64,000 nucleotides of DNA from Candidatus Kuenenia stuttgartensis. GTDB lineage: Bacteria > Planctomycetota > Planctomycetia > Isosphaerales > Isosphaeraceae. Of the stretch, positions 8,939 to 19,100 are shown one piece after another. The notes under the pieces were generated by a model. The model made no database searches. It was not told the origin of the DNA and was given only the letters and a program-made list of their open reading frames with translations. The translations under genes were made by a program, and so were the position numbers. Position 1 is the stretch's first letter. Every line of letters begins with the position of its first letter. Where the stretch lies: contig CAMBEP010000006.1 in the NCBI GenBank assembly GCA_945865635.1, positions 85,409 to 149,408 of the forward strand, given 5' to 3'.

Positions 8939-10564
8939 TCACCTGACAAGCACATAAATCCCGGCACGGTCGAGCATGTCAAGAATCCACGGATGTGTCC
9001 ATGGCGATCGGATCCCGTATCCTACAGAGAGAAACGAAACGCCCAAAGCCACATAACCCAAGCTGCGATGAAGTCGGTTTTCAGAGCCGCTCCGGAAGCC
9101 GTCCGGCAGGAAAAGGATCCAGAGTGGTATTAGCCAGAACAGCCAACGCAGCCCCTGAGTGGATCCCCCGTAATTATTGGTCTTATACCCATAAAAGCCA
9201 ATGACCAAAAGGCTTAGGAAAGCTGTCGCCCAAGCCATTTGGCAAAGCCCTTTGTTGGTCTGAGGGGCAATCTCGGTGGGGATCAGCCAAAGCCAGAGCG
9301 GCACAAGCCAGATCATCCAACTGATTTGCGAAAGCATAATGCCCCCGTGCTTGTAAAGCGGCCAGGCAAGGCCAGCCCCGACCACAGCCAGAGTGGCCAG
9401 AATCAGGCCGATCGCCCGATCTGATCGTCGGCCCATGCGCGCCCCGATACCGGCGAAGGCGAAGAGGAAGATGGGCGAGAGCGAGAAAATTCCATGGTGT
9501 CCCACCAGCATATGCGTCAGGTAAACAGCTCGTGGCTCGGGATGCTTATCGAAATAGTCGAGATCCAGAGGGGTTGTCCAATAACTTCCTGTATATTCGT
9601 AAGCCTCTCCGCCAAACTCGGCATAAGCGGGTATCAGCGAGCCAAGGGCGGCATATTGGCAGGCGAAGAATATGGCCAGAGGGATCAAAACCGCTGGCAG
9701 AAAAGCTGTGGCTGTGATTCGAACCGATTTCAAGCCAAGCACCAGGCCAAGTGCTGCAACCAGAGAGGCAGCAGGCAGCTCATTGCACGCGCAGAAAGAG
9801 GCAAAAAAACCAGCCTTGAGAAATTCCGCTCGTGCCGGCGCTGGGCTATTGATCGCCTTCACCGTGGCCATGACGGCAAAAAATGCGGACCAGGCGGCCA
9901 CCAGATGATTGTTCAGGGTGCTGGTAAAAACCGTCAGGTATGTGCCAAACGCGAAAGCCGCGAGGCTTGCCAGCCAGGCCCAGTCGGTGGCCGAATGGTC
10001 GTCCAGAAATCGCCTGTAACAGATCAGCATAAGGGCCAGAGGCAGCACATTCAAAACGATCAAAACCGGCTTCAGATAGACCACATGCATTGACCATTTA
10101 TAAGGTTCTGGCTTTTGCATCTCGATACGCGAGCCACCCGGAGCGGCTTTATCCTCAACCCTGACATTGCGTGTGATCCGATCCGTGAGGCTTTCATGGT
10201 CGAGCGGCAGGCCGACAAGCTGGCGGGCCGGATAAAGCCCTGCCGCGATCAGAGTCGGCAGCATGGGGGGCTTGCTCGAATAGAAGTGCTTGGTTTTTGG
10301 TTCGGTTGTGGCACTTTCCCAAGGGCTGGGCCGATAGACTTTGTCCATGGTGCGCGGCTCCCACGGGCAGTTGTCGATGTTGTAAGTGCCGCGTTCCAGA
10401 AGCGACCAGACCGTGCACCAGCGGCTGATATCGTTGGCCTCCAGCAGAGTCGGCATGCGCAGAGTGAGCCCGCCTGCAAGGCAGACCGCCATCAGGATGA
10501 TCACCTTACCGACAGGCCCACGCCACGAATTTGATTGCCCGGCCGCAGGGTCTGAAACGTTCAT
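8939..10564 (-). CDS. Polytopic membrane protein, probable GT-C-fold glycosyltransferase
   Basis: About 541 residues with roughly ten hydrophobic segments. After the first (VGKVIILMAVCLAGGLTLR) comes an extracytoplasmic loop with EANDISRW and YNIDNCPWEPRTMDK, then HFYSSKPPMLPTLIAAGLY, which resembles the first loop of ArnT/PMT-type GT-C enzymes. The ATG at 10564 is chosen because upstream in-frame codons run through the intergenic region and into the GT2 gene and look noncoding. It is 44 bases downstream of a polyprenol-phosphate glycosyltransferase-like GT2 gene. In such pairs the GT2 enzyme loads a sugar on undecaprenyl phosphate and the GT-C enzyme transfers it outside the membrane; that link is inference. 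Confidence 0.6.
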   Translation of the reverse strand: MNVSDPAAGQSNSWRGPVGKVIILMAVCLAGGLTLRMPTLLEANDISRWCTVWSLLERGTYNIDNCPWEPRTMDKVYRPSPWESATTEPKTKHFYSSKPPMLPTLIAAGLYPARQLVGLPLDHESLTDRITRNVRVEDKAAPGGSRIEMQKPEPYKWSMHVVYLKPVLIVLNVLPLALMLICYRRFLDDHSATDWAWLASLAAFAFGTYLTVFTSTLNNHLVAAWSAFFAVMATVKAINSPAPARAEFLKAGFFASFCACNELPAASLVAALGLVLGLKSVRITATAFLPAVLIPLAIFFACQYAALGSLIPAYAEFGGEAYEYTGSYWTTPLDLDYFDKHPEPRAVYLTHMLVGHHGIFSLSPIFLFAFAGIGARMGRRSDRAIGLILATLAVVGAGLAWPLYKHGGIMLSQISWMIWLVPLWLWLIPTEIAPQTNKGLCQMAWATAFLSLLVIGFYGYKTNNYGGSTQGLRWLFWLIPLWILFLPDGFRSGSENRLHRSLGYVALGVSFLSVGYGIRSPWTHPWILDMLDRAGIYVLVR

Positions 10565-10608
10565 CACGAGAGTTGGCCTTTTATTTTGAGTTTTTTTTGA
10601 GTGGCAGA

Positions 10609-11550
10609 TCAGCCAGCCGGCGGTTCGCCAATCGTCTCCGAGATATTGGGCTTGGCCCATGGGCCGCCATTCTGCTCGGCAAGAGACCATTCCATGGCCA
10701 GCCCGATGGCCACCAGAATGCTGCCCGTCATTCCACTCATCCAGGCCAAATGGGCCAGCGTCCAACCGGCCGAACTGCCGGATAGTCCGATTAGTAGCCC
10801 AGCCAATAGCCCGATCATGCCCAAAGCGATCATGATGAGCCCTGCTCCGCCGACCAGGTGCATGGGCCGGCCGCCGAACCGGGTCCGTGCCGTCACGGCC
10901 AGCAGGTCAAGAAAACCCTTGAACATGCGATTCCAGCCATATTTGGAATGGCCAAAGCTGCGCGGGCGGTGGTGGACTTCGATCTCGCCCACCTTGAAGC
11001 CCCTTGCTGCAGCCAGAACAGGCACAAACCGGTGGAGCTCGCCATAAAGCAGGACGTCCTTGACCACCTGGCCCCGATAGAGCTTGAAGCCGCAGTTGTG
11101 ATCATGCAAATGGCAGCCTGTCAGGCGGCTGACCATGGCATTGAAGACACGTGAAGGCAAGACTTTATGCCATGGGTCGTAGCGCTTGCGCTTCCAGCCG
11201 CTGACGACATCAAGATGGTCGCCTTCGAGCTTGTCAAGAAATCGGGGAATCTCGGCGGGGTCGTCCTGAAGATCGGCGTCCATGGTGATTACCAGCTCGC
11301 CCACTGCCGCTTCGAATCCGACATTCAAGGCGCACGCCTTGCCAAAGTTGCAGCGAAACCGAATGGCCTTGATGTGCGGGTCGGCCGCAGCCAGCTCCCG
11401 AACTACGCCCCAGGAGCCATCCCGGCTGCCATCGTCGATAAAAAGGATCTCATAAGGCACTTTCAAGCCAGCCATGACAGCGCCTATCTGGCCATGCAGT
11501 TGACCAAGGCTTTCCTGTTCATTGTAGAGTGGGATGACGAGGCTGATCAT
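10609..11550 (-). CDS. GT2 glycosyltransferase, polyprenol-phosphate sugar synthase type (GtrB/DPM1-like)
   Basis: The 313-residue product has a GT-A domain with MISLVIPLYNEQESLGQL, FIDDGSRDGSW, the DxD-containing MDADLQDDPAEIPRF, VSGWKRKRYDP and DHNCGFKLYRG, followed by two C-terminal hydrophobic segments (about residues 215-285). This is the layout of enzymes that make undecaprenyl- or dolichyl-phosphate-linked hexoses. The ATG at 11550 overlaps the stop of the upstream membrane protein in an ATGA quartet (11547-11550), so the long upstream extension of the frame is rejected. The genes on either side, an LPG-synthase-type membrane protein and a GT-C-like protein, fit a lipid-linked sugar pathway. 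Confidence 0.85.
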   Translation of the reverse strand: MISLVIPLYNEQESLGQLHGQIGAVMAGLKVPYEILFIDDGSRDGSWGVVRELAAADPHIKAIRFRCNFGKACALNVGFEAAVGELVITMDADLQDDPAEIPRFLDKLEGDHLDVVSGWKRKRYDPWHKVLPSRVFNAMVSRLTGCHLHDHNCGFKLYRGQVVKDVLLYGELHRFVPVLAAARGFKVGEIEVHHRPRSFGHSKYGWNRMFKGFLDLLAVTARTRFGGRPMHLVGGAGLIMIALGMIGLLAGLLIGLSGSSAGWTLAHLAWMSGMTGSILVAIGLAMEWSLAEQNGGPWAKPNISETIGEPPAG

Positions 11551-12608
11551 ACCTTGGACGGCTCTTCCGGTTTTGGACCAGTTTTCAAAGGGATTTGCAT
11601 CAATGCGACAACTGCCGCCGCGACCAGTTCGGCCACGACCCACACAAACCTTAACCCAAGTGCCGATGCAATGGCCAGATCAGGCCCAATAACTCCGGCC
11701 GTCAATTCGTCGATAATCCACTCCCGAAGACCTATTCCACCGGGCAGCACTGGCAGGGCGAACCCGCCCACCGTGCCCAGCATCATGGCTCCCATGATCC
11801 GCGGCCAGTGCGCAAGCGAGACCGAATTCTCCGGTGCAAGCGCCGCAACAACCAGCACTTGGGACATGCCCCAAAATAGCCAGCCGGTCATGCCCCAGAA
11901 GAGAAGCCCCATTAGGCCCGATCGTGTCGGCTTCGGAAGGTCGCCTGGCTCAATGGCGTGAAGGCCTTTTTTCAGGACCCGCGCTGCCCTGCCAAAGGTC
12001 AATGGCAAAACCGTGCAGAGAAACGCTGCCCCCAAGGCCCAAGAAAGCAATGCACCAATCCAGTGGCTGGGTGGCATGAAGAGCATTACTCCAGCAAGCA
12101 GGCCCCCAATGGACATCATCGAGAGAGTCTCATAAAGGGCCGTCAGCATCGCGGCTGTCGGCCTGACCCCTGACCTGGCCAAAAGGCCCACTCGAATCAC
12201 AACAACCATCCCCTTGCCGGGAACATACTTCGCAGGATGGCTCAGGATATACGCTTTCAGGCAAGAAACGGTGGCCGTTTCAGGAGCCACCATCTGCACC
12301 ACCCTTGCATAATAAATCCCAAATGCGATCAGCCCGCAAGCATAAGCGATACCCGAAGAGATCAGGATGGTCAGGTTCAGGTCGAAATCCGTGGCACTGG
12401 ATTGCCAGCGATCCCAAGTGATTGCCAACTGACGCCCGACCGCCCAAAGCACAATCCCGCCGATGACCAGCTTGATGGCTGGCTTGATCCAACCGGGCCA
12501 TGCCTTGGCGACCTTCGCGGGTATGGCTTGATCTGACGATGACAGGGAGCCTGGCACGGATGCCGGGTCTGTAGCAGTCAGGATCGTAGGAATGGCATCT
12601 TCAGGCAT
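11547..12608 (-). CDS. Lysylphosphatidylglycerol-synthase-type membrane protein (UPF0104 family)
   Basis: About 353 residues with eight or so membrane segments and no soluble catalytic domain. The signature YVPGKGMVVVIRVGLL resembles the conserved PGK..E..R..LL segment of the UPF0104/LPG-synthase transmembrane family, and PGGIGLREWI is the second family hallmark. These proteins behave as lipid or lipid-sugar flippase-like modules. ATG 12608 (MPEDAIPTI) is chosen; an upstream TTG at 12638 is possible. The stop overlaps the GT2 start by four bases, giving translational coupling. The JAMM protease gene ends 31 bases upstream on the same strand, so the cysK promoter may drive the whole set. Confidence 0.75.
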   Translation of the reverse strand: MPEDAIPTILTATDPASVPGSLSSSDQAIPAKVAKAWPGWIKPAIKLVIGGIVLWAVGRQLAITWDRWQSSATDFDLNLTILISSGIAYACGLIAFGIYYARVVQMVAPETATVSCLKAYILSHPAKYVPGKGMVVVIRVGLLARSGVRPTAAMLTALYETLSMMSIGGLLAGVMLFMPPSHWIGALLSWALGAAFLCTVLPLTFGRAARVLKKGLHAIEPGDLPKPTRSGLMGLLFWGMTGWLFWGMSQVLVVAALAPENSVSLAHWPRIMGAMMLGTVGGFALPVLPGGIGLREWIIDELTAGVIGPDLAIASALGLRFVWVVAELVAAAVVALMQIPLKTGPKPEEPSKV

Positions 12609-12639
12609 GGTTTGATTGTGGTCAACAGGTCGAACCAAT

Positions 12640-13140
12640 TCAGACGGGTGCGGAATTCAGGGCTAAGGCGGACGCAGAGGGCAGATCTTCAAGAGCCCAG
12701 GTCAGCTCTTCATAACGCAGCGGGTTGTCCAAAAATCTCCAGACCCGGCACTCAGGCGGGCTCTTGAGCAGGCCCACAATGATGCGAGGCACTTCTCCAT
12801 AATGGTTTTCCTTGAGATCCGTCTGGCTTGGAATTGGCTGCCATCGTGGATGCGAATGATAAATGGCCATGATCTCCGTGCCGGTCCGGCGCATCTCCTG
12901 AACCGCCTTGATCAAAGCCGTTGGATCCGCATTGTAGCGGGTCTCGCTCTGATCCGCATTCGGGAGACGGTAAATCTGCCAGGCCCGGCCGCTTTTACCA
13001 GCCAGAATTCCACAGCATTCCAGCGGATTACCGACCAGGCAATGGTCGACCATCGATTCGTAAATCTCTGACCCGATCACCAGATCGACTTGGTTTGAGC
13101 CATTCAGGTTCGATGGTTCATGGTGGGTTGAGTGGCTCAT
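12640..13140 (-). CDS. JAMM/MPN-domain zinc metalloprotease (M67 family), Mec+-like
   Basis: The 166-residue protein carries a complete JAMM centre: the upstream Glu in [12 protein letters not shown] and [16 protein letters not shown], which fits H-x-H-x7-S-x2-D exactly. The prokaryotic M67 family cleaves C-terminal extensions from ubiquitin-like sulfur carriers; the best-known member, mycobacterial Mec+, releases cysteine from CysO-Cys. The ATG at 13140 overlaps the cysK stop as ATGA (13137-13140), so the two proteins are translationally coupled. That pairing suggests a role in cysteine synthesis through a protein-bound intermediate. No small ThiS/MoaD-like gene ending in Gly-Gly is visible nearby, so the carrier is missing from the window. 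Deubiquitinase-like activity on another substrate is the alternative. Confidence 0.8.
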   Translation of the reverse strand: MSHSTHHEPSNLNGSNQVDLVIGSEIYESMVDHCLVGNPLECCGILAGKSGRAWQIYRLPNADQSETRYNADPTALIKAVQEMRRTGTEIMAIYHSHPRWQPIPSQTDLKENHYGEVPRIIVGLLKSPPECRVWRFLDNPLRYEELTWALEDLPSASALALNSAPV

Positions 13141-14105
13141 TCCGGATAAAGCGAAGTCGAAAGATATCGCTCGCCAAGGTCGGGCAGAATCACCACAATG
13201 CGCTTGCCCGCCGCTTCCGGGCGTTTGGCAATCTGAAGTGCTGCGGCTGCGGCGGCCCCGCACGAGATACCAACCAGCATTCCCTCTTGCTTGGCCAGCA
13301 ATCGGGCTGTTTCGAAGGAAACTTCGTCCGAAACGGTGATCACTTCGTCAATGATCGTCGTATTTAGTACATCGGGAATAAAACCTGCCCCGATGCCCTG
13401 AATCCCGTGACGCCCAGGTTTCACAGGCTGGCCCGAAAGCATCTGCGTCAGTACCGGGGAGTTCACAGGCTCGACCGCAACCACCTTCAGGTTTGGCAAG
13501 CGGCTCTTGAGCACTTCGCCGCAGCCGGTAATTGTGCCGCCTGTGCCCACACCGCAAACGAGATAATCCAGATTTCCGCCCGTGTCGTTCCAGATCTCCT
13601 CGGCCGTCGTCTTGCGGTGGATGTCCGGATTGGCTGGATTCTTAAACTGCTGCGGCATATAGGCATTGTGTGTGCAGGCCACAATCTCCTCAGCCCGCCG
13701 CACTGCGCCCGGCATGCCCTCAGCCGCGGGTGTCAATACAATCTCCGCTCCAAACGCCTTCAAAAGCCGCCGCCGCTCTAGACTCATGCTCTCAGGCATC
13801 GTGACCATCAACCGGTATCCACGAGCCGCACAGGTAAAGGCCAGGCCAATGCCCGTGTTGCCACTCGTCGGTTCGATAATCAAGGTGTCTGGCTTGATCA
13901 GACCCGCTGCTTCTGCCTCGTTGATCATGTTCACCCCAATTCGGTCCTTCACAGACCAAAGTGGGTTGAAATTCTCCAACTTGGCCAGCACCTCACCCAC
14001 ACAGCCTGTTGCTGTCCGGCGCAGGCGAATCAGCGGGGTATTACCGATGCACTGGGTGATGTCGTCGTAGATTCTTCCGCGCAAGGGCTTTACTGTATTG
14101 GGCAT
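13137..14105 (-). CDS. cysK: Cysteine synthase (O-acetylserine or O-phosphoserine sulfhydrylase)
   Basis: This 322-residue fold-type II PLP enzyme has [15 protein letters not shown] at the N-terminus, the PLP lysine in [11 protein letters not shown] (about K53), [25 protein letters not shown] (phosphate-binding loop) and [12 protein letters not shown]. It makes cysteine from an activated serine and a sulfur donor. The Trp in NPLWSVKDR is unusual where many homologues have a small residue or Ser. ATG 14105 is the natural start. A sigma70-like promoter sits about 100 bases upstream. Coupling to a JAMM protease rather than to cysE raises the option that it is a CysM-like enzyme using a sulfur-carrier protein; the sequence alone does not decide this. 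Confidence 0.9.
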   Translation of the reverse strand: MPNTVKPLRGRIYDDITQCIGNTPLIRLRRTATGCVGEVLAKLENFNPLWSVKDRIGVNMINEAEAAGLIKPDTLIIEPTSGNTGIGLAFTCAARGYRLMVTMPESMSLERRRLLKAFGAEIVLTPAAEGMPGAVRRAEEIVACTHNAYMPQQFKNPANPDIHRKTTAEEIWNDTGGNLDYLVCGVGTGGTITGCGEVLKSRLPNLKVVAVEPVNSPVLTQMLSGQPVKPGRHGIQGIGAGFIPDVLNTTIIDEVITVSDEVSFETARLLAKQEGMLVGISCGAAAAAALQIAKRPEAAGKRIVVILPDLGERYLSTSLYPE

Positions 14106-14203
14106 AGATCTGTTTCCACTGAGGCTGACATCTGATTTTTATCCTGACTTGCTGACCACGGTTTCATGATTTGGCCCGGATAAGAATTACGACTGGTTTT
14201 CGC

Positions 14204-14232
14204 ACAATATCGCAGCGCCAGATTTGGGTCAA
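14204..14232 (-). promoter_or_regulatory. Sigma70-like promoter for cysK-JAMM operon
   Basis: On the minus strand TTGACC (14232-14227) and TATTGT (14209-14204) are separated by exactly 17 bases. The predicted start lies near 14197, leaving a leader of about 90 bases before cysK. The rest of the 292-base gap up to the WD40 gene shows no further convincing signal. Confidence 0.5.
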
Positions 14233-14397
14233 GATGATATCCTATTGATTCTACTGGTTCCCTCCACTTCTAGCACGATTTATCAGTCTTTGTTATTCTA
14301 GATTCCATAACCCGCCCTGATCGGTGCATTCGCTAATCCCTTGCGGAATTACTCAACCCCACCCTTCTTCTGAAAAATTGCCAAGGTCTCTTCCGCC

Positions 14398-15588
14398 ATG
14401 ATCCAGAACTCCAGACGGCTTTATCGTTTCGCGGCACTTGGCCTCTGCGGCCTGATCCCCACAATCGTTGCTGTGGTAGACGTCCCCACAAAACCTGCCC
14501 AAATCATCAGCGGACACACCGACCCAGTCTATGGACTGGCCTTCACCGCCGATGGCAAGCAGCTCGTCAGCGGCGCTTTTGACAAGACGATTCGTGTCTG
14601 GGATGTCGCGACCGGAAAGGAGTCGGCCAAGCTCGAAGGCCACACAGATCTCGTCCTTTCCGTCGCCATCAGCCCCGACGGAAAAAAGATTCTTTCAGGT
14701 TCGCTCGATAAGTCCATCAGGCTCTGGGATTTCCCAGGCTCCGTCGCAATCCTTACACCTGCTCCGCCAGCAAAACCCGCTGAGCCCCCAAAAAAAACCG
14801 AAACCAAGCCGGCAGATGCCAAAAAAGAGGCCGCCAAACCTGCTGATCCAGCCAAAAAAGACGCAGTGAAAAAAGAAGCCGCCAAGAAAGAAGAACCCAA
14901 AAAGGCCGAGCCCGCAGCCAAGCCGGCCGCCCCGCCCGCCCCACCGGCCGCACCGGCTGGCCCGGTCGTCCTGGCTGGCTCCGGCGGCCAGGTCTATTGC
15001 GTTGCGTTTTTTCCTGACGGCCAAAGAGCCGTCAGCGGAGCTGCCGACAAGGCTCTCAGAATCTGGGATCTCGCCAAAAAGACCCCCATCAAGGCCGTCG
15101 AAAAAGCCGCTGAAAACACCATCTATAGCGTTGCCGTCAGCCCCAAGGGCGACCTGATCGCCACCGCGGGCGACGACAAACTTGTAAAATTCTTCCAGCC
15201 CGCCGATGGAAAGGAACTGCGAAAGGCCGCTGGTCATACCGCAGCCGTCTACACCGTAGCATTCAGCCCCGATGGGGCCAAGCTTGCCTCGGGCTCTGTG
15301 GATAAAACGGTCAGGATCTGGAACGTGGCCGACGCAAAGGAACTCGCCAAGCTCAGCGGCCATCCGGACGACGTCTATTCCCTCAATTTCAGTAAGGACG
15401 GAACCCGCCTGGCGTCTGCCGGATATGCTGGCAATGTTCTGGTCTGGGATCTTGCCTCATCCAAAGAGAAATTCCGGATCAAGCTTCCGCCCAGCACCCA
15501 GGCCTATACCGTTGCGTTTGCCCCTGATGGCAAGCGAGTCGCAGTAGGGGCGTCCGATGCTAAAATCTATCTTTTCGATATCCCCTGA
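14398..15588 (+). CDS. Exported WD40-repeat beta-propeller protein with Lys/Ala/Pro linker
   Basis: The 396-residue protein starts with a signal peptide (FAALGLCGLIPTIVAVVDV) and then seven WD40 repeats. Blades end in VRVWDV-like strings: IRVWDVATG, IRLWDF, LRIWDL, VKFFQPADG, VRIWNVADA, VLVWDLASS and IYLFDIP. Blades 1-2 are separated from blades 3-7 by about 75 residues (roughly 118-192) made almost only of Lys, Ala, Pro and Glu. With seven blades the propeller can close, the linker looping out of it. WD40 propellers bind proteins; no catalytic residues are seen. The protein is probably extracytoplasmic. It is divergent from cysK, and a strong hairpin lies 50 bases after its stop. Confidence 0.8.
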   Translation: MIQNSRRLYRFAALGLCGLIPTIVAVVDVPTKPAQIISGHTDPVYGLAFTADGKQLVSGAFDKTIRVWDVATGKESAKLEGHTDLVLSVAISPDGKKILSGSLDKSIRLWDFPGSVAILTPAPPAKPAEPPKKTETKPADAKKEAAKPADPAKKDAVKKEAAKKEEPKKAEPAAKPAAPPAPPAAPAGPVVLAGSGGQVYCVAFFPDGQRAVSGAADKALRIWDLAKKTPIKAVEKAAENTIYSVAVSPKGDLIATAGDDKLVKFFQPADGKELRKAAGHTAAVYTVAFSPDGAKLASGSVDKTVRIWNVADAKELAKLSGHPDDVYSLNFSKDGTRLASAGYAGNVLVWDLASSKEKFRIKLPPSTQAYTVAFAPDGKRVAVGASDAKIYLFDIP

Positions 15589-15638
15589 TCAGCGATCGCC
15601 CCCACCCAAAACAACTCATAACCCAACATAAGACCGAT

Positions 15639-15685
15639 AAAACCGTTTCTCAACGAGACTCTCTCGCTTTGTGAGGAACGGTTTT
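15639..15685 (+). terminator. Long hairpin downstream of the WD40 gene
   Basis: AAAACCGTT plus TCTCA (15639-15652) pairs with TGAGG plus AACGGTTTT (15672-15685), 14 pairs with one G-T wobble. An inner helix CGAGA/TCTCG (15654-15658 with 15662-15666) closes a three-base loop. The A-rich left arm and T-rich right arm suit a bidirectional intrinsic terminator, although no long T-run follows. Confidence 0.5.
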
Positions 15686-15805
15686 CAGGTGTTTTGAATC
15701 TGGTCTCTCCCAAATGATGGCAATGAGAGATGGTGAATTTCTGTTTGCAGGCAATGATTTAGAGCCTGTCATTGACCTATGTTTATAGTTTGAGCAGCCA
15801 TGAAC

Positions 15806-15932
15806 GACACTTTTTCCACCGATGCCCGAGGTATCTCAAGCATGTCGCCGGTGGTTGAGCGAGGAAACACACAAAGTGCCATTTTTCCATGATTTCAACG
15901 CACCCTGAAACGGTTCCACCCTTGGCAATGTG
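15806..15932 (+). repeat. Structured intergenic repeat, copy 1 (degenerate)
   Basis: The left half (15806-15860) aligns with copy 3 (63856 onward): both have CACTTTTT, GATGCC-x3-GG(T/C)ATC, then GCCGGTGGTTGAG. The right half (15888-15932) matches copy 2 (46107-46151) at about 39 of 45 positions around CAACGCACCCTGAAA and TTGGCAATGTG/CTGGCAATGTG. Copy 1 therefore links the other two into one family. The first small hairpin (GATGCC/GGTATC) is kept by a G-T pair, while the second is eroded. It occupies the middle of a 593-base gap with no gene; the flank 15933-16075 has no clear feature. Confidence 0.7.
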
Positions 15933-16075
15933 CTCATTGACATCGCGTAAATTTTACCTGGGGCGATCTGTATGCAAATAGGCAGACCGTTGATCCCGCC
16001 AGAAACTATAGAGATCATTGTCTGTTATTGCAACGGCTCGCCTGGCAAATAACGACATAAGCTCCGTTTAAATCC

Positions 16076-16103
16076 TTGATTCGTGATCGAAAGCCACTAG
16101 AAT
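16076..16103 (+). promoter_or_regulatory. Sigma70-like promoter for the kinase-PAS gene
   Basis: TTGATT (16076-16081) and TAGAAT (16098-16103) are 16 bases apart. The predicted start near 16110 gives a leader of about 70 bases before the kinase ATG. Confidence 0.4.
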
Positions 16104-16181
16104 AATGGATGGTAATACAAGAAAGGTCGAAAATATGTCGGCCCTTGGCTCTGTAACGGTACAAATTCTGGACCCTTTAAA

Positions 16182-19100
16182 ATGTCTCAGACCCGATTCT
16201 CTGATGATCCCGACGAAGAATCGGAATCTCCCGAGTCTGATAAAACGCTTGCCATTCCTGTTGATGCAACAATGCATGTCAGTCTAGGGCCGGGCTCTGG
16301 GCTGATGGACGACACATTGATCTCTGCGGATGGGACATTGGGTTTTAATCGTCCGGGTGATCGAATTCAGGCTGGGGATGATTCCCTGAGTCAGGCCCTT
16401 GGTTCGTCGTCTGTGATTCGTTACCAGATCGGTGCCGAGATCGGTCGTGGTGGCATGGGTGTGGTCTATGAAGCTTGGGACGCCCAGCTCCAGCGCCCCG
16501 TGGCCATCAAGGTGCTTCCGCTTGAATCAAAAAACAAGCCAAGCGTGGTTCAGCGATTTCTTGGGGAAGCGAAAATCACCGGCCGATTGCAGCATTCCGG
16601 GATTGTCTGCATTCACGAGCTGGGCCACCTCTCTGATGCACGCCCATTTTTTGTCATGAATCTGGTTCGCGGCGAGACCCTCCAGCAACTTCTGGCGGAT
16701 CTCCATAATCCGAAAAATAACTTCGGCCGCCAGCTCTTCATTTTTGAAAAAATTTGTGAAGCGGTCGCCTATGCCCATGCCAGGAATGTAATCCATCGCG
16801 ACCTGAAACCTTCAAACATCATGGTGGGCGACTTCGGCGAAGTGATTGTCATGGATTGGGGCCTGGCCAAAATTCTTGGCGAGCCCGAGCTTCCGTCACA
16901 TTCTGACGAAGTTCAACCGCTCAACGCTTTCAACGCCGAGACCATCGGGCTAAAACTCACCGATTCTGAACACAGCCGACTGGAAACATTAATCGGAACC
17001 GTCTTTGGAACACCGTCCTATCTCTCCCCGGAGCAGGCACGCGGCGAGACCGACCAGATTGGCCAGCAGTCCGACGTCTTTGGCCTGGGAAGCATGCTTT
17101 GTGAGATTCTCACCGGTAAGGCACCTTATACCGGCTCTAGTGTGATTTCCATCTTCAAGAAGGCTGTCAGTGGCGAGATTCAGGACGCCATGAGGCGTCT
17201 GGACGAATCCCCTGTCCCGCTTGAGCTCATCAACATCGCCAAAAGCTGCCTCGCGGTCAACAAGGCTGATCGTCCCGCCCATGCCGGTGTCGTGGCCCAG
17301 TCGATTTCTGCTTATCTGCAATCCGAACAAAGGCGTGCAGAGCGCGATCTGGTCCGATTCTTCGACCTATCGCTCGACCTTTTCTGTATCGCCGGCAGAG
17401 AAGGTTTCTTTGAGCGAATCAACGACAACTTCTCCCGATTGCTGGGCCATACCAACGAAGAACTGACAAGCACACCGTTTATGGATTTCGTTCATCCGGA
17501 CGATGTCCAGAAGACAGTTCAGGAGGTGACCAAGCTCTTGGGGGGTGCTCCAAGCATCCAGTTCATCAACCGTTATCGTCATAAAAACGGCACTTATCTC
17601 TGGCTCGAATGGGTTGCGCTGGCAGCACCAGAAGAACAGGCCATTTATGCCGTCGCCCGCGATGTTACGAAGCGTATTGAATTTGAGGAAGAACAGAAGC
17701 GGTCTGAACAAAGCCGCCTGCTACTGGCAGAAGTCGTCAATTCCGCCGAACTGGCCATCATCAGTACCGATCGTCAAGGCCGAATTCAGAGCTGGAACCC
17801 CGGCGCACAAAAGCTTTTGCAGTATTCTGCCGCCGAAATGGCCGGCAAGCCTCTGGAGTTCCTCACACCGAGTGGCTTGCACGATGCGGATCTCTATCAC
17901 CCAGGCGATTCCAGAGCTCACAAAGAAACTCAGTGGCTGCAAAAGGGCGGTGGCCTGGTCTCAGTCTCTCTGACGATCTCGCCTGTAAAAGACGACTCCG
18001 GACAGGTCATCGGCACTTCAAACATTGCTCGTGATATCACCGAACAGAAGCTCCAGGAAGCCCAGATTGCAAAGGCCCATGAAACTTCCAACCTTTTGGC
18101 TTCGATCGTACAGTCGTCAGACGATGCCATCATCAGCGAAAATTTTGAAGGCATCATAAAAAGCTGGAACGCCGGTGCAGAGCGAATCTTTGGCTACCAT
18201 GAAAGTGAGATTCTGGGGCAATCCATTTTACGAATCTTTCCTCCGGATCGCTTGAATGAGGCCAAACGGATCTTCGATCAATTGCGAACCGGCAAGGCGA
18301 TCGACCATTTTGAAACCGTGCGGATCCACAAAGATGGCCGTCGAATTGATGTCTCTGTGACGATCTCGCCGATTTACAACTCCAGAAGTCAATTGATCGG
18401 CATTTCCAAGGTTGCCAGGGACATCACGGAAACCAAAATCGCTCAAGCGAAACTTGAAGCCAGTCGCCGCGAACTTCTGGATCTTGCGGAAAATGCCAAT
18501 GTGGCGCTGCACTGGGTTGACCAAAATGGCCTGATCATCTGGGCAAATCAGGCCGAACTCGACCTGCTGGGATATTTAAAAGAGGAGTATATCGGCCAAC
18601 CGATTACAAAATTTCATGCCGAAGCTGATGTCATTTCCGATATCCTCAATCGACTTGGCCAGCGTCAGACCCTGGCAGGCTATGAAGCTCGTCTGATCGC
18701 CAAAGATGGCTCTATCAAATGCGTCTCGATCCATTCGAGCGTTTTTGTGGAAAATCACGAATTCAAGCACACACGATGCTTCACGACCGATATTACGGCC
18801 CGAAAACAGAGCGAAGAGGCCTTGCGCATCAGCGAATCACGCAAGCAGGCCATGCTCAATGCCGGCTTGGACAGCATCATTACAATCGATCATGAAGGCC
18901 GGATCGTAGATTTCAATAAGGCTGCGGAAATGAAATTTGGCTGGTCGTGTGATCAAGTCATGGGAAAGATCATGAGCAGCGTGATAATTCCGCCGGCCTA
19001 TCGAGACGCTCACGAGCGTGGCCTCAGGCATTACCTGCGCACCGGAGAAGGCCCAGTTCTGGGCAAGCGCATCCAGGTCGAGGCCATGCGATCTGACGGT

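Noticed and set aside
11551..11643. Longer start for the GT2 gene
   Set aside because: The extra 31 residues lie within the upstream membrane-protein gene, whereas ATG 11550 forms an ATGA overlap and begins at the conserved fold.
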